Below, piece by piece: positions 1 to 8,985 of a stretch of 64,000 nucleotides of DNA; the first letter of the stretch is position 1, and the number at the start of each line of letters is the position of its first letter. Made by a program: the position numbers and the translations under genes. Source of the stretch: Brevibacterium sp. (GTDB lineage: Bacteria; Actinomycetota; Actinomycetes; Actinomycetales; Brevibacteriaceae); assembly GCF_031179145.1 (NCBI RefSeq), contig NZ_JAPSIB010000002.1, positions 62,001 through 126,000 of the forward strand, written 5' to 3'. The notes beneath the pieces were generated by a model. It was not told where the DNA came from and did not search any database. It saw only the letters and a program-made list of their open reading frames with translations.

Positions 1-1265
1 ACAGCGGTGAGGCGATCAACAACTGGCTGCTGCTCAACGCCGAGGTGCGCGCGCACATGACCCGCAACGTCCCGCATGGCGAGCGGCCCAAGGTCGCGAT
101 GGTCTTCTTCGACGAGGAGACCGAGAGGATCTGCCGCGAGCTCGGATACGATCTCATCCTGCCCTCGGCCAAGCTGCGCAATCTGCTCGACTCGAAGATC
201 GAGACGACGAAGCTCGGCAACGAGGCCGGAGCCTTCTCCGTCCCCAACGTGCTCACGACCGCGGACACCTATGAGGAGCTCAACGCCGAGGCCACGAAGG
301 CCGGCCTGGGCACCGATCTCGTCGTCCAGACCCCCTACGGGGACTCCGGCAAGACCACCTTCTTCATCTCCTCCGAGGCGGATTGGGACCGCCACATCGA
401 GGACATCATCGGCGAACAGCTGAAGATCATGAAGCGGATCAACAACACGCCGGTCGCCGTCGAGGCGGTGCTCACCTCAAGCGGCACCGTCGTCGGACCG
501 TTCCTCACCGAGCTCGCGGGCTTCCCCGAACTGACCCCGTACAAGGGCGGCTGGTGCGGCAACGAGATGACCCCCGACGTGCTCACCTCCGACCAGCGGC
601 ATCGCGCCCGCGACCTCGTCCGGCGCGTCGGTGACGGCCTGCGCAGCCGCGGGTACCGCGGGTTCTTCGAGGTCGACGTGCTCGTCGACCTCGACTCCGA
701 CGACGTCTACCTGGGCGAGCTCAACCCGCGCATCTCCGGCGCCAGTGCCATCACCAACGTCACCGCCGGCGCCTACGCCGATGTGCCGCTGTTCCTCTTC
801 CACCTGCTCGAGTACCTCGACGTCGAATTCGATCTCGACATCGACGAGATCAACGAACGGTGGGAGGAGCTCTCCGGCGCCGACGAGTGGAGCCAGATGA
901 TCATCAAGGAGACGGCTCCGATCACCGAGTACATCACCCACTCGCCGATGACCGGTCAGTACTACCTCGATCAGTACGGCACGCTGACCTACAAGCGGGC
1001 TGCCCTCGACTGGCACCCGCTGCAGAACGGCAACGAGGTCTTCTTCCTGCGCATCTACGGAGCCGGTGAGTACCGCTGGAAGGGCGCCGACCTCGGCGTG
1101 CTCGTGACGAAGAACCCGCTGCAGACGAGCAACGGCGATTCGAAGGCGCTGAGCATCAGGGCCAAGCACTTCATCGATTCGATCAGGGCGATGTACGCCG
1201 GTGTCCCCGTCACCGCGGAGGATCCGTCTCCGGCGATCGGCGGGCCCGGCGCCAAGGGCGACTGA
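1..1265 (+). CDS. ATP-grasp enzyme, biotin-carboxylase-like (5' end outside window)
   Basis: The reading frame is open from base 3, through the GTG at 45, to the TGA at 1263-1265, so the gene begins left of the window. The visible protein has the two-lobed ATP-grasp layout: a lysine/acid-rich ATP-binding part with a small-residue loop (TPYGDSGKT) near residue 100 of the GTG-initiated form, and the Mg2+-binding ELNPRISG motif near residue 228, followed by a conserved helical tail. ATP-grasp enzymes join a carboxylate to an amine, thiol or other nucleophile through an acyl-phosphate. Automatic names of the biotin carboxylase type are common for this group, but no biotin-carrier or carboxyltransferase partner is next door, so a peptide or amino-acid ligase is equally possible. 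A GC-rich hairpin follows the stop codon. Confidence 0.75.
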   Translation, partial: SGEAINNWLLLNAEVRAHMTRNVPHGERPKVAMVFFDEETERICRELGYDLILPSAKLRNLLDSKIETTKLGNEAGAFSVPNVLTTADTYEELNAEATKAGLGTDLVVQTPYGDSGKTTFFISSEADWDRHIEDIIGEQLKIMKRINNTPVAVEAVLTSSGTVVGPFLTELAGFPELTPYKGGWCGNEMTPDVLTSDQRHRARDLVRRVGDGLRSRGYRGFFEVDVLVDLDSDDVYLGELNPRISGASAITNVTAGAYADVPLFLFHLLEYLDVEFDLDIDEINERWEELSGADEWSQMIIKETAPITEYITHSPMTGQYYLDQYGTLTYKRAALDWHPLQNGNEVFFLRIYGAGEYRWKGADLGVLVTKNPLQTSNGDSKALSIRAKHFIDSIRAMYAGVPVTAEDPSPAIGGPGAKGD

Positions 1266-1277
1266 CCCGACCTCCTG

Positions 1278-1311
1278 CGGACCCCCGGCGGCTGTGCCGT
1301 CCGGGGGTCCG
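1278..1311. terminator. GC-rich hairpin after the ATP-grasp gene
   Basis: A perfect 11-bp inverted repeat (cggacccccgg / ccgggggtccg) closes over a 12-base loop that itself holds a short cgg/ccg pairing. It begins 13 bases after the stop of the ATP-grasp gene. There is no clear T-run, as is common for actinobacterial terminators, so the role is inferred from position and stem strength. Confidence 0.6.
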
Positions 1312-1438
1312 AACGATTCCAACCGCGTGATCCTCGGCACCGGACGCATCGCGGTGATAATCTGCAACGAACCGCACACCCGGGCCGGCACGAGTTCCCG
1401 GGCCATCGAGCACACTTCCACGATCAAGAGGGCAGACC

Positions 1439-2677
1439 GTGACTGAGACTTCGTCGGCGCAGGCCGTGAGCATCATCGACAAGGACAACTGGCAGGATGC
1501 CGACAACGTCCGGTGGTCGTTCCAGAACCTGTCGCAGATCCTGCCCACCACTCCGATCTCCCGCGGCGCCGGACCTGTCGCCGAGCTTCCGGTCGCTCTC
1601 CAGGACCTCGGGGAGATCGAGATCCCGAAGACTCCCTACAGCGAGCCCCGCAGCGTCCGCAGCGTCATCGAGTCCACCGACACGGACGGTTGGCTGGTGC
1701 TGCACAGGGGAACCGTTCTCGCCGAGGAGTACTTCGCCTCGATGCGGCCCGACTCGCAGCACCTCCTCATGTCGGTGAGCAAGTCACTCGTCGGAACCGT
1801 CGCCGGGATCCTGGTCGGGGCCGGCGATCTCGACCCCGAACGGCCCATCACCGACTACATCCCCGAGATGGCGGGGTCCGGCTATGCCGGCGCCACGGTC
1901 CGTCATCTCCTCGACATGCGGTCGGGAATCCGGTTCTCGGAGAACTACCTCGACCCGAACTCCGAGGTCCGGCAGATCGAGGCCTCGATCGGGTGGTCCG
2001 AGGACGAACCGGAATCCCCCGGCCTCGGCATGTACCGCTACCTCACCACTCTGGAGAAGAAGTCGGAGCACGGCGGTCCCTTCGAATACCGCTCCTGCGA
2101 GACCGATGTGCTCGGGTGGGTGTGTGAGAAGGTCGCCGGGGAGCCGATGCAGACGCTGATGTCGCGCGTGCTCTGGGCCCGCATCGGCGCGGAGCACGAT
2201 GCCCTCATCGCCACCGACCAGTACGGGGTGGGGATGTTCGACGGCGGGATCAATACGACCTTGCGCGATCTCGCCCGGTTCGGCTACCTCTATGCGAATC
2301 GGGGCCTGTCCCTGACCGGCGAGCAGGCGGTTCCGACCTCCTGGATCGGCGACACGCTGACCGGCAGCGCGGACACGCGGCAGGCATTCGCCGACAGCCC
2401 CGGAGACAACCGGATGCCCGGCGGCATGTACCGCAACCAGTTCTGGTTCCCCTACCCGGATTCCCACGCGTTCCTCGCGCTCGGAATCCACGGGCAGATG
2501 ATCTACATGAATCCGGGCGCCAGCTTCGTCGGGGTCAAGCTCTCCTCCTGGGGTCTGCCGCAGGATGCGACGAAGCTGTTCCCCACCATCCGCGCCTTCG
2601 ATGCGATCGCGAACGCCGTCTCCGGCACCGTCGCGAAGTCGGGGCCCCTCAAGCAGACGTCGAAGGTGACGGGCTGA
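1439..2677 (+). CDS. Class C beta-lactamase-fold serine hydrolase, NylB-like
   Basis: The 412-residue protein belongs to the beta-lactamase/DD-peptidase fold family. The SVSK tetrad places the nucleophile at Ser112 and the general base at Lys115, and a Y-x-S motif follows at Tyr217. This matches the Ser112/Lys115/Tyr215 layout of 6-aminohexanoate-dimer hydrolase (NylB), so an amidase or esterase acting on small linear amides or esters is more likely than a beta-lactamase. No signal peptide is visible, pointing to a cytoplasmic enzyme. The GTG start at 1439 is preceded by an AAGAGG-type ribosome site. The 3' end overlaps the convergent flavoprotein gene by 29 bases. The true substrate is unknown. 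Confidence 0.8.
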   Translation: MTETSSAQAVSIIDKDNWQDADNVRWSFQNLSQILPTTPISRGAGPVAELPVALQDLGEIEIPKTPYSEPRSVRSVIESTDTDGWLVLHRGTVLAEEYFASMRPDSQHLLMSVSKSLVGTVAGILVGAGDLDPERPITDYIPEMAGSGYAGATVRHLLDMRSGIRFSENYLDPNSEVRQIEASIGWSEDEPESPGLGMYRYLTTLEKKSEHGGPFEYRSCETDVLGWVCEKVAGEPMQTLMSRVLWARIGAEHDALIATDQYGVGMFDGGINTTLRDLARFGYLYANRGLSLTGEQAVPTSWIGDTLTGSADTRQAFADSPGDNRMPGGMYRNQFWFPYPDSHAFLALGIHGQMIYMNPGASFVGVKLSSWGLPQDATKLFPTIRAFDAIANAVSGTVAKSGPLKQTSKVTG

Positions 2678-3785
2678 GCCCCAGCGCCGCGATCTCCGGG
2701 GCCGGTTCGCCGAGGAGTGCGCAGGCGATGCCGTCCCCGATGAGTGGTCCCATCGTCAGTCCCCCGGCGCCGAATCCCGACGCCAGCCACAGCCCGGGCG
2801 AGCCTGGCACCTGACCGGCGAACGGCAGACCCGATGAACGCAGGGACATCGGTCGGATCCCGACTCTGGTCTCGAGCAGGGTGGCGTCGGCGAGTCCGGG
2901 AGCGATCGACAGCGCGTCGTCGAGCACCTGCTTCTGCCCTGCCGCGGTGGGCCGCACGTCGAACCCGGTGCCGTCCTCACGGGTGGCTCCGATGACGATC
3001 CGACCGGAGTCGAAGGGCGTGATGTAGTGGTGGCCGAGCGGGTGCACCGTCGGCCACACCGCGGTGTTCGCCCCGCGCAGGGACAGATGGATCAGCTGCC
3101 CGCGCTGTGGGCTGATCGCCACGGTGTGGCCCAGCCGCGCGAGGATCTCGGCACTGCAGGCCCCCGCCGCGACGACGACGGCGTCGACCCCGATCCTCGC
3201 CGAGGTGGTGGTCACCGTCCATGTTCCCTGCGACGGCGTGAGACCGACGACCGAGTCGCGGACGAGCTCGGCCCCGCACACCACCGCTGCGGTGAGCAGT
3301 CCGTCGCACAGCATCCGTCCGTCGACGCGCCCTCCCCCGGTGACGAGCAGCCCCGACATCTCGCGGTCGATGGGAGGGAAGGCGAGCCGGAGATCGGACG
3401 GGTCCAGTTCCACGACGTCACCGGCTACCCGGCCTGCGGCCGCTGCCCTCTCGCGGACGAGCACGGCCGCCTCGGCGAGCTTCCCGGGGTCCCGGTCGAC
3501 GATGATCGCTCCGGTCCTGCGGTAGCCGACGTCGGTGACGCCGAACTCCGCCAGGCGGCGCAGCAGCTCCGGATAGAAGCTGCCGCCGGCCGCGTACGCC
3601 TCGTAGTAGGCGCCGGTGCTCGTCGACACCCAGGGGGCGACGATGCCGGCACCGGCGGCGGTCGCCTGTCCGGACATGCTGTCGTCGATGACAGTGACCC
3701 CCGCCCCGCGGGAGGCGAGGCCGAAGGCCACTGCGGCACCGGCGATCCCGCTGCCGATGACGGCGACGCGTGAAGTGGGTGACAT
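2649..3785 (-). CDS. FAD-dependent amine oxidoreductase (DAO/glycine oxidase family)
   Basis: The 378-residue protein opens with a Rossmann FAD motif (VIGSGIAGAAVAFGL) and has the DadA/ThiO-type layout, with a C-terminal FAD-contacting segment (ASGFGAGGLTMGP). Members oxidise glycine, sarcosine or D-amino acids to imines with O2 or another acceptor. The ATG at 3785 was chosen because the frame upstream of it is arginine/serine-rich antisense of the neighbour. It starts 10 bases after fprA ends, so it is probably the last gene of the long sulfur operon, although its role there is unclear. A ThiO-type function in thiamine synthesis is possible, but no other thi gene is present. Confidence 0.75.
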   Translation of the reverse strand: MSPTSRVAVIGSGIAGAAVAFGLASRGAGVTVIDDSMSGQATAAGAGIVAPWVSTSTGAYYEAYAAGGSFYPELLRRLAEFGVTDVGYRRTGAIIVDRDPGKLAEAAVLVRERAAAAGRVAGDVVELDPSDLRLAFPPIDREMSGLLVTGGGRVDGRMLCDGLLTAAVVCGAELVRDSVVGLTPSQGTWTVTTTSARIGVDAVVVAAGACSAEILARLGHTVAISPQRGQLIHLSLRGANTAVWPTVHPLGHHYITPFDSGRIVIGATREDGTGFDVRPTAAGQKQVLDDALSIAPGLADATLLETRVGIRPMSLRSSGLPFAGQVPGSPGLWLASGFGAGGLTMGPLIGDGIACALLGEPAPEIAALGLSPSPSTSA

Positions 3786-3795
3786 AGAAGTCACC

Positions 3796-5196
3796 TTACT
3801 GGGAATCGGCTCCGATCCGCGTCCGGGCCTCGGCGAGCATTCCCTCGCGGGTCGGGATCTTCTTCCGCTCCCGGCCTTCGGCCTCGCCGAGGGCGATCTC
3901 GGCTGCTTCGAGCAGCCGGTAGCCGTCCCAGTCGACGTATTCGACGCCACGATCCTCGAGCAGTTCGACGATCGCCGACTCCTCGGGGTACACCGGTTCG
4001 GTCAGCGCCCCGGCGGCGCGGTCCTCGAGGATGTGGGTGATCGTCTCCAGGGCATCGCCCTTCGTGTGCCCGATCAGCCCGACAGGTCCGCGCTTGATCC
4101 AGCCCGTCGCGTACACGCCCTGGACGACGTCGGCCTCAGGAGCTTCGGCCTGGTCGACCGAGTCGACGACCCGTCCTTCGTGGTTGGTGATCACACCGCG
4201 GCGCGGGTCGAAGGGCAGCTGCGGCAGGGCCGTGCCGGTGTAGCCAACAGCGCGGTAGATCTCGTCGATCTCCCAGTGGACGAACTCGCCCGTGCCCTCC
4301 ACTCCGCCGTTGCCGTCGAGGCGCTGCCTCTCGGTCCGCAGGCCGGTCACCTTGTCGGATCCGAGGACCTCGACGGGGGCGTGGAGGAAGTGCAGGTGCA
4401 GGCGCCGAGGTGCGCCCTTGGGATCGCGCAGCGTGAAGTCGGTCAGGGTCTTCGTCACCTGCTTGACCTGGTTGTTCGAGTGGATCGAGGTCATCGAGGC
4501 CTCGTCGAACTCGAAGTCCTCCGGGTAGACGATGATGTCGACGTCCTTGACATGTCCGAGCTCGCGCAGCTCCAGGGGCGTGAACTTCGCCTGCGCAGGC
4601 CCACGCCGGCCGAAGACGTGGACATCGGTGACCCTCGACGACTTCAGACCCTGATAGACGTGATCGGGGATCTCGGTGGTGAGCAGGTCGTCGGCCTGCT
4701 TCGCCAGCACCCGGGCGACGTCGAGGGCGACGTTGCCATTGCCGATGACAGCGACCTTCTCGTTCTCCAGCGGCCAGGTCTGAGGCACATCAGGGTGGGC
4801 GTCGTACCAATTGACGAAATCAGCGGCGCCGTAGGAGCCGGGCAGATCGATTCCGTCGATGGCGAGGTCGGCGTCCCTGATGCAGCCGGTGGAGAAGATC
4901 ACCGCGTCGTAGCGGTCGGTGAGGTCTTCGAGATGCAGGTCGGTGCCGTAGTCGACGTTGGAGAAGAGGCGGATGTCGCCGCGGTCGAGGACCTTGATCA
5001 AGGCATTGATGATGCCCTTGATCCGCGGGTGATCGGGGGCGACGCCATAGCGGACGAGGCCGAAGGGAGCGGGCAGCCGCTCGAACAGGTCGATGCTGAG
5101 CTCGAAGTCGCGCTCGGCCTTCGTCAGGAGGTCGGCGGCATAGATTCCGGCGGGTCCGGCTCCGATGATGGCGACACGGAATGGGTGGGTGGTCAT
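3796..5196 (-). CDS. fprA: Ferredoxin--NADP+ reductase, FprA/adrenodoxin-reductase type
   Basis: The 466-residue flavoprotein moves electrons between NADPH and ferredoxin. The N-terminal FAD site (IIGAGPAGIYAADLL, residues 10-24) is followed by the family motif FGLVRYGVAPDH and a second nucleotide site (VIGNGNVALDVAR, about residues 150-162) for NADP. Length and motifs match mycobacterial FprA and mitochondrial adrenodoxin reductase. It starts 9 bases after fdxA, and both lie downstream of the sulfite reductase gene. The pair therefore very likely supplies reductant for six-electron sulfite reduction (NADPH to FprA to FdxA to Sir). The ATG at 5196 directly precedes the FAD motif. Confidence 0.93.
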   Translation of the reverse strand: MTTHPFRVAIIGAGPAGIYAADLLTKAERDFELSIDLFERLPAPFGLVRYGVAPDHPRIKGIINALIKVLDRGDIRLFSNVDYGTDLHLEDLTDRYDAVIFSTGCIRDADLAIDGIDLPGSYGAADFVNWYDAHPDVPQTWPLENEKVAVIGNGNVALDVARVLAKQADDLLTTEIPDHVYQGLKSSRVTDVHVFGRRGPAQAKFTPLELRELGHVKDVDIIVYPEDFEFDEASMTSIHSNNQVKQVTKTLTDFTLRDPKGAPRRLHLHFLHAPVEVLGSDKVTGLRTERQRLDGNGGVEGTGEFVHWEIDEIYRAVGYTGTALPQLPFDPRRGVITNHEGRVVDSVDQAEAPEADVVQGVYATGWIKRGPVGLIGHTKGDALETITHILEDRAAGALTEPVYPEESAIVELLEDRGVEYVDWDGYRLLEAAEIALGEAEGRERKKIPTREGMLAEARTRIGADSQ

Positions 5197-5205
5197 GGGT
5201 GATCC

Positions 5206-5526
5206 TTACGTGTTCTGGGGCGGAAGCTTGGCAATGAACGGGTGGTCGAAGTCGCTGACTCCGTGGGCGGCGGCGCCCCCGGGCGATCCGATCGTGTCGA
5301 AGAACTCCACGTTGGCCGAGTAGTAGCTCTCCCACTCCTCTGGCACATCGTCTTCGTAGTAGATCGCCTCAACGGGGCACACCGGTTCGCAGGCGCCGCA
5401 GTCGACGCACTCGTCCGGGTGGATGTAAAGCGAACGCTGGCCCTCGTAGATGCAGTCGACCGGGCACTCTTCGATGCACGCGCGGTCCTTCACGTCGACG
5501 CAGGGCTGGGCGATGATGTAGGTCAT
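5206..5526 (-). CDS. fdxA: 7Fe-8S ferredoxin
   Basis: This 106-residue ferredoxin carries the actinobacterial FdxA pattern. An N-terminal set (Cys9, Cys17, Cys21) binds a 3Fe-4S cluster, and CVDCGACEPVCP in the middle supplies a 4Fe-4S cluster. The C-terminal acidic extension (VPEEWESYYSAN) is typical of FdxA. It is a soluble one-electron carrier. The start codon overlaps the cobA stop (ATGA, 5523-5526), and fprA follows 9 bases later. The obvious role is electron donor to the siroheme sulfite reductase encoded at the head of the same operon. Confidence 0.93.
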   Translation of the reverse strand: MTYIIAQPCVDVKDRACIEECPVDCIYEGQRSLYIHPDECVDCGACEPVCPVEAIYYEDDVPEEWESYYSANVEFFDTIGSPGGAAAHGVSDFDHPFIAKLPPQNT

Positions 5527-6344
5527 GGATTCCTCGTGAGTACTGGACTGGTGGTGGCAGGGGCCGTCTCCGGGATCTGCTGGGTCTCGAAGACGCCGTT
5601 CGCGTAGGGGCTCAGGGTGACGACCTCACCGACGACGACAACGGCCGGTGAGCGCACCTGCCGGCGTGCGGCCTGGAACGCTATCGTCTCCAGGGTTCCG
5701 ATCGTCACTCGCTGGTCGGGTCCGTACCCGTCCTCGATGATCGCCACCGGGCAGTCGCCGCGCCGGGCGCCGCGGGCGAGGATCATCGCCGAATGGGCGA
5801 GCGTCCCGATCCCCATGAGCACGACGACGGTGTGGTCGCGGCCGCCGCCGAGTTCGGTGAGCTGATCGTGGCCGGTGATGACGGTGTACGTCGTCGCCAG
5901 TCCCCGGTGGGTGAGCGGGATCCCGGCCACAGCGGGCACCGAGTTCGCGCTCGTCACCCCGGGCACGACCTGGACGTCGACGCCTGCGGCATGGCAGTGG
6001 GCCACTTCCTCGCCGCCGCGGCCGAACACGAAGGGGTCTCCGCCCTTGAGCCGGACCACGCGGCGTCCGGCCTTCGCCTGTTCGACGAGGATCTCGTTGA
6101 TCCGCTGCTGCGGCACCGGGTGGTGGCCGGGCAGTTTGCCGACGTCGATGATCTCAGCGTCGAGCGGGCGTCCGCGTTCGGCCTCGAGCTGGTCGATGAC
6201 TGATCTGGCGCCGAGGCGGTCCGCCACGATGACCTCGGCCGACTCGAGGGCGCGCAGTCCCTTGACGGTGAGCAGCCCCAGATCGCCGGGGCCGGCTCCG
6301 ACGAGCAGCACGCTGCCGTCAGCGGTGTGGGTGAAGATGCTCAT
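5523..6344 (-). CDS. cobA: Uroporphyrinogen-III C-methyltransferase
   Basis: The 273-residue enzyme makes precorrin-2 from uroporphyrinogen III using two SAM, the first step to siroheme. The N-terminal LVGAGPGDLGLLTVKGL motif, the VRLKGGDPFVFGRGGEE loop and the VVPGVTSANSVPAVAGIPLTHRG segment are diagnostic of SUMT enzymes. It has no fused precorrin-2 dehydrogenase/ferrochelatase domain, unlike CysG; chelation is probably done by the SirB gene at 13797-14534. It lies 12 bases after the ABC permease gene and overlaps fdxA, so siroheme supply is co-expressed with the sulfite reductase that needs it. Confidence 0.93.
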   Translation of the reverse strand: MSIFTHTADGSVLLVGAGPGDLGLLTVKGLRALESAEVIVADRLGARSVIDQLEAERGRPLDAEIIDVGKLPGHHPVPQQRINEILVEQAKAGRRVVRLKGGDPFVFGRGGEEVAHCHAAGVDVQVVPGVTSANSVPAVAGIPLTHRGLATTYTVITGHDQLTELGGGRDHTVVVLMGIGTLAHSAMILARGARRGDCPVAIIEDGYGPDQRVTIGTLETIAFQAARRQVRSPAVVVVGEVVTLSPYANGVFETQQIPETAPATTSPVLTRNP

Positions 6345-6356
6345 GTTGTGCCTTTC

Positions 6357-7223
6357 TTAACGCAGTCCGCGGCGCACCGCGACGAATCGTTCGAGGGGGC
6401 CGAAGACGGCGATCTCGATGAGGACCCCGACGACGAGGATGAGGACGATGGCGGTGAAGACCCCGGCCATGTCGGCCAGCTGCCGCCCCTGGTCGAGCAG
6501 GGCGCCGAGGCCGAAGCCCAGTGTCCCGCCGGTGGCGATGATCTCCGCCGCCATCAGCGAGCGCCACGCGAATGCCCACCCCTGTTTGAGTCCGCCGATG
6601 AAGTTGGGCAGGGCCGCCGGGATGACGATGAGCTGGAGGCGCTCGCGACGGCTCGCACCCAGGACCCGGGCCACCTGATTGAACTGCGGCGGCACCTGGG
6701 ACATGCCGGTGACGAGTCCGTTGATGATCGAGGGCACGGCGCCGAGGAGGATGACCGTGAAGACGGTGGCGTCCGTGAGGCCGAACCAGATGATCGCGAC
6801 CGGCACCCATGCCACCGAGGGGAGCACCTGCAGGCCCGTGACGAAGGGGCCGAATGCCCGCCGCAGCCAGGGGGTCTCGGCGAGCACGAGTCCGATCGGG
6901 ACCGCGATGAGCACGGACAGTCCGAATCCAAGAACCCCCCGCTGCAGGCTGGTCGTCACGGCCTCGGTGATCGTGCCCGCTTCCCAGGCGCTGACGAAGG
7001 CGGCCACTGCCTCGGCCGGCCCCGGGTACAGGTCCGGGCGCGGGTCGATGAGCAGCACGAACACCTGCCACAGCGCGATGAGGCCTGCGAACACGAGCAC
7101 CGGCGGCAGCAGCACCGAAAGGATCCGCGAGCGCCGGGTGCCCTGGTCCCGCCCGGGGGTCGTCACCTCGGCGAGGATCCGGTCCGGGGCACTCGGCGCC
7201 CGATCGAGTTCAGTGGCGCTCAT
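6357..7223 (-). CDS. ABC importer permease, SsuC/TauC type
   Basis: The 288-residue inner-membrane protein has six or so hydrophobic segments and a binding-protein-dependent permease signature around the coupling helix (ARVLGASRRERLQLIVIPAALP). The N-terminus has a cytoplasmic tail of about 35 residues before the first membrane segment (ILSVLLPPVLVFAGLIALW). The family imports sulfonates, taurine, nitrate or related anions. The ATG at 7223 lies inside the ATPase 3' end (14-base overlap), giving translational coupling. Its position inside the sulfate-reduction operon argues for sulfate or an organosulfonate as substrate. No SsuD/TauD monooxygenase is present in this window. Confidence 0.85.
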   Translation of the reverse strand: MSATELDRAPSAPDRILAEVTTPGRDQGTRRSRILSVLLPPVLVFAGLIALWQVFVLLIDPRPDLYPGPAEAVAAFVSAWEAGTITEAVTTSLQRGVLGFGLSVLIAVPIGLVLAETPWLRRAFGPFVTGLQVLPSVAWVPVAIIWFGLTDATVFTVILLGAVPSIINGLVTGMSQVPPQFNQVARVLGASRRERLQLIVIPAALPNFIGGLKQGWAFAWRSLMAAEIIATGGTLGFGLGALLDQGRQLADMAGVFTAIVLILVVGVLIEIAVFGPLERFVAVRRGLR

Positions 7224-7962
7224 GTCCCATCTCCTTTCGCAGTCTGTCTGTGATCTCGGCGGTGGTCGACACCACCCGGGGGTCGTCGGCCGCGCGGGGG
7301 CGGTCGATGTCGATGCGCCATTCGGCGACCACTCCGCCGGGCGTGGGCGCCATGAGGAGGATCCGGTCGCCGAGGCGCATCGCCTCGCGCACATTGTGGG
7401 TGACGAACACGATCGTCCGGCCGGTCTCCTTCCACACCCGTTCGAGTTCGGAGTGCAGGGAGTCGCGGGTGATCGCGTCGAGGGCGGCGAACGGTTCGTC
7501 CATCAGCAGCACCGAACGCTCCTGCGCCAGGGCCCGGGCGAGCGCGACTCGCTGCCGCATCCCGCCGGAGAGCTCGTGCGGTCGGCGATCGGCGGCCGCG
7601 CTGAGGTGGACCATGTCGAGCAGCTCATCCGCGATCGCCCTCCGGTCCCGCTTGGGCACGCCGCGCAGCCGCAGCGCGAGCTCGACGTTGTGGCGGGCGC
7701 TCAGCCAGGGCATGAGCGCCGAGTCCTGGAACATCATGGCCGCCCCGTCACCGGGCAGCATCAGGGTCCCACCGGTGGGCAGGTCGATGCCGGCGATGAG
7801 GTTGAGCAGGGTCGACTTGCCGCAGCCGGAGCCGCCGAGGAGGCAGACGAATTCGCCCGGCTCGACGTCGAAGCTGACGGAGTCGAGGACACGCGGTCCG
7901 CCCGGGACGAAGGTCTTGTCGACGTTCGTCGCGGAGATGATGGGCGCCGAGGCGGTTCTCAT
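7210..7962 (-). CDS. ABC importer ATPase, SsuB/TauB type
   Basis: This 250-residue nucleotide-binding subunit carries Walker A GGSGCGKST (43-51), a Q-loop (MMFQDSALMPWL), the LSGGMRQ signature (131-137), Walker B LLMDEPFAALD and the switch histidine (VTHN). Methionine in the signature (GGMRQ) is common in the taurine/nitrate/sulfonate group. The start at 7962 overlaps the stop of the binding-protein gene. A much longer open frame upstream is antisense to the binding-protein gene and was not used. It energises the importer with the permease at 6357 and the lipoprotein at 7962-8984. Confidence 0.87.
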   Translation of the reverse strand: MRTASAPIISATNVDKTFVPGGPRVLDSVSFDVEPGEFVCLLGGSGCGKSTLLNLIAGIDLPTGGTLMLPGDGAAMMFQDSALMPWLSARHNVELALRLRGVPKRDRRAIADELLDMVHLSAAADRRPHELSGGMRQRVALARALAQERSVLLMDEPFAALDAITRDSLHSELERVWKETGRTIVFVTHNVREAMRLGDRILLMAPTPGGVVAEWRIDIDRPRAADDPRVVSTTAEITDRLRKEMGHERH

Positions 7963-8984
7963 CACTGACCTTCCCGTTGCGTCGAGCGGACCTGGTCCAG
8001 CGGTGCGGTGACGGTGAGACCGGCCAGCGAGCCTTCCGGCTGCAGCCGGGTTCGGACCGCTTGGTGGTGGTAGGCCTCCAGACCGGCGGTCGGGATGTCG
8101 GCGTCGAAGTCGAGGTTCTTCCAGGCCCGTGAGAGGACCTCGGCGCTCAGGGCGGCTCCCGTGTCCGTCTCCAACTTGTGGTTGGCTGTGTCCGCGGCCG
8201 CCTCGGGTTGGGTGTGGATGAAGTCGATGGCGGTCAGGTGCGCGCGCAGCAGGGCGGCCACCTGCTCCGGCTGCTCGCGGAGGAAGTCCTGGTTGACGGC
8301 GAGGACCGCCGAGGGGTGGGTGCCGCCGGGCCAGAGCTCGGCTTCGTCGAGCAGCTGTGTGCCGCCGCCGTCGACGACGAGCCGCGACGCCCAGGGTTCG
8401 GCCAGCCAGGCCGCATCGATCGAACCGGTGGTGAAGAGGGTGAAGATCTGGGAGTTGGACATCGGTGCGATCGACACGTCCCCGTGCCCGGTCAATGACG
8501 GTTCGAGGCGCTGATCGGCCAGCCAGGAGCGCAGGGCCACGTCCTGGGTGTTGCCCAGCCCGGGGGTGGCGAAGCGGAGGTCGCGAAGCGCTGTCCTCCC
8601 GGCTTCGAGGTCCTCGGCCCGGCCGGGGTCGACGACGAGTCCCGCTCCCCCGTTCGTCGCTCCCGCCACGACGACGGCCGACCGCCCCTCGCTGCGGACG
8701 TAGCTGTTCGCGATCGGGGCGGCCCCGATGTAGGCGGCGTCCACGGCTCCCGCCGAGAGCGCCTCGATCGCGGCGGGACCGGCGGTGAATCGCTGCTCGC
8801 TCACCGGTCCGTCGAGCTCGTCGGAGTAGAGTCCCTGCTCCAGTCCGATGAGGGCCGGTGCATGCGTGAGATTCGCGAAATACCCCAGGCGCAGACCACC
8901 GTGCGCCTCGGCGGCAGGGGTGCACGCCGAGGCGAGGCCGACCACGGCGGCCAGCCACACAGCGAGGATGACATGGGTGCGCAT
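7962..8984 (-). CDS. ABC substrate-binding lipoprotein, SsuA/NMT1-like
   Basis: The 340-residue protein starts with a lipoprotein signal (MRTHVILAVWLAAVVGLASAC, lipobox LASAC with Cys21) and continues with the NMT1/SsuA-like fold (GYFANLTHAPALIGLEQGLY; later NSQIFTLFTTGSIDAAWLAEPWA). It would capture an anion or sulfonate outside the membrane. The ATG at 8984 is one base past the cysN stop, so the importer genes are part of the cys operon. The stop overlaps the ATPase start. Sulfate, thiosulfate, sulfonates or nitrate are possible ligands; sulfur compounds are favoured by context. Confidence 0.83.
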   Translation of the reverse strand: MRTHVILAVWLAAVVGLASACTPAAEAHGGLRLGYFANLTHAPALIGLEQGLYSDELDGPVSEQRFTAGPAAIEALSAGAVDAAYIGAAPIANSYVRSEGRSAVVVAGATNGGAGLVVDPGRAEDLEAGRTALRDLRFATPGLGNTQDVALRSWLADQRLEPSLTGHGDVSIAPMSNSQIFTLFTTGSIDAAWLAEPWASRLVVDGGGTQLLDEAELWPGGTHPSAVLAVNQDFLREQPEQVAALLRAHLTAIDFIHTQPEAAADTANHKLETDTGAALSAEVLSRAWKNLDFDADIPTAGLEAYHHQAVRTRLQPEGSLAGLTVTAPLDQVRSTQREGQ

Positions 8985-8985
8985 G

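Noticed and set aside
3616..5202. A 528-codon plus-strand open frame
   Set aside because: It is the antisense of the DAO and fprA genes, with a Val/Asp/Gly-rich composition typical of shadow frames in high-GC DNA; the minus-strand proteins have clear motifs.
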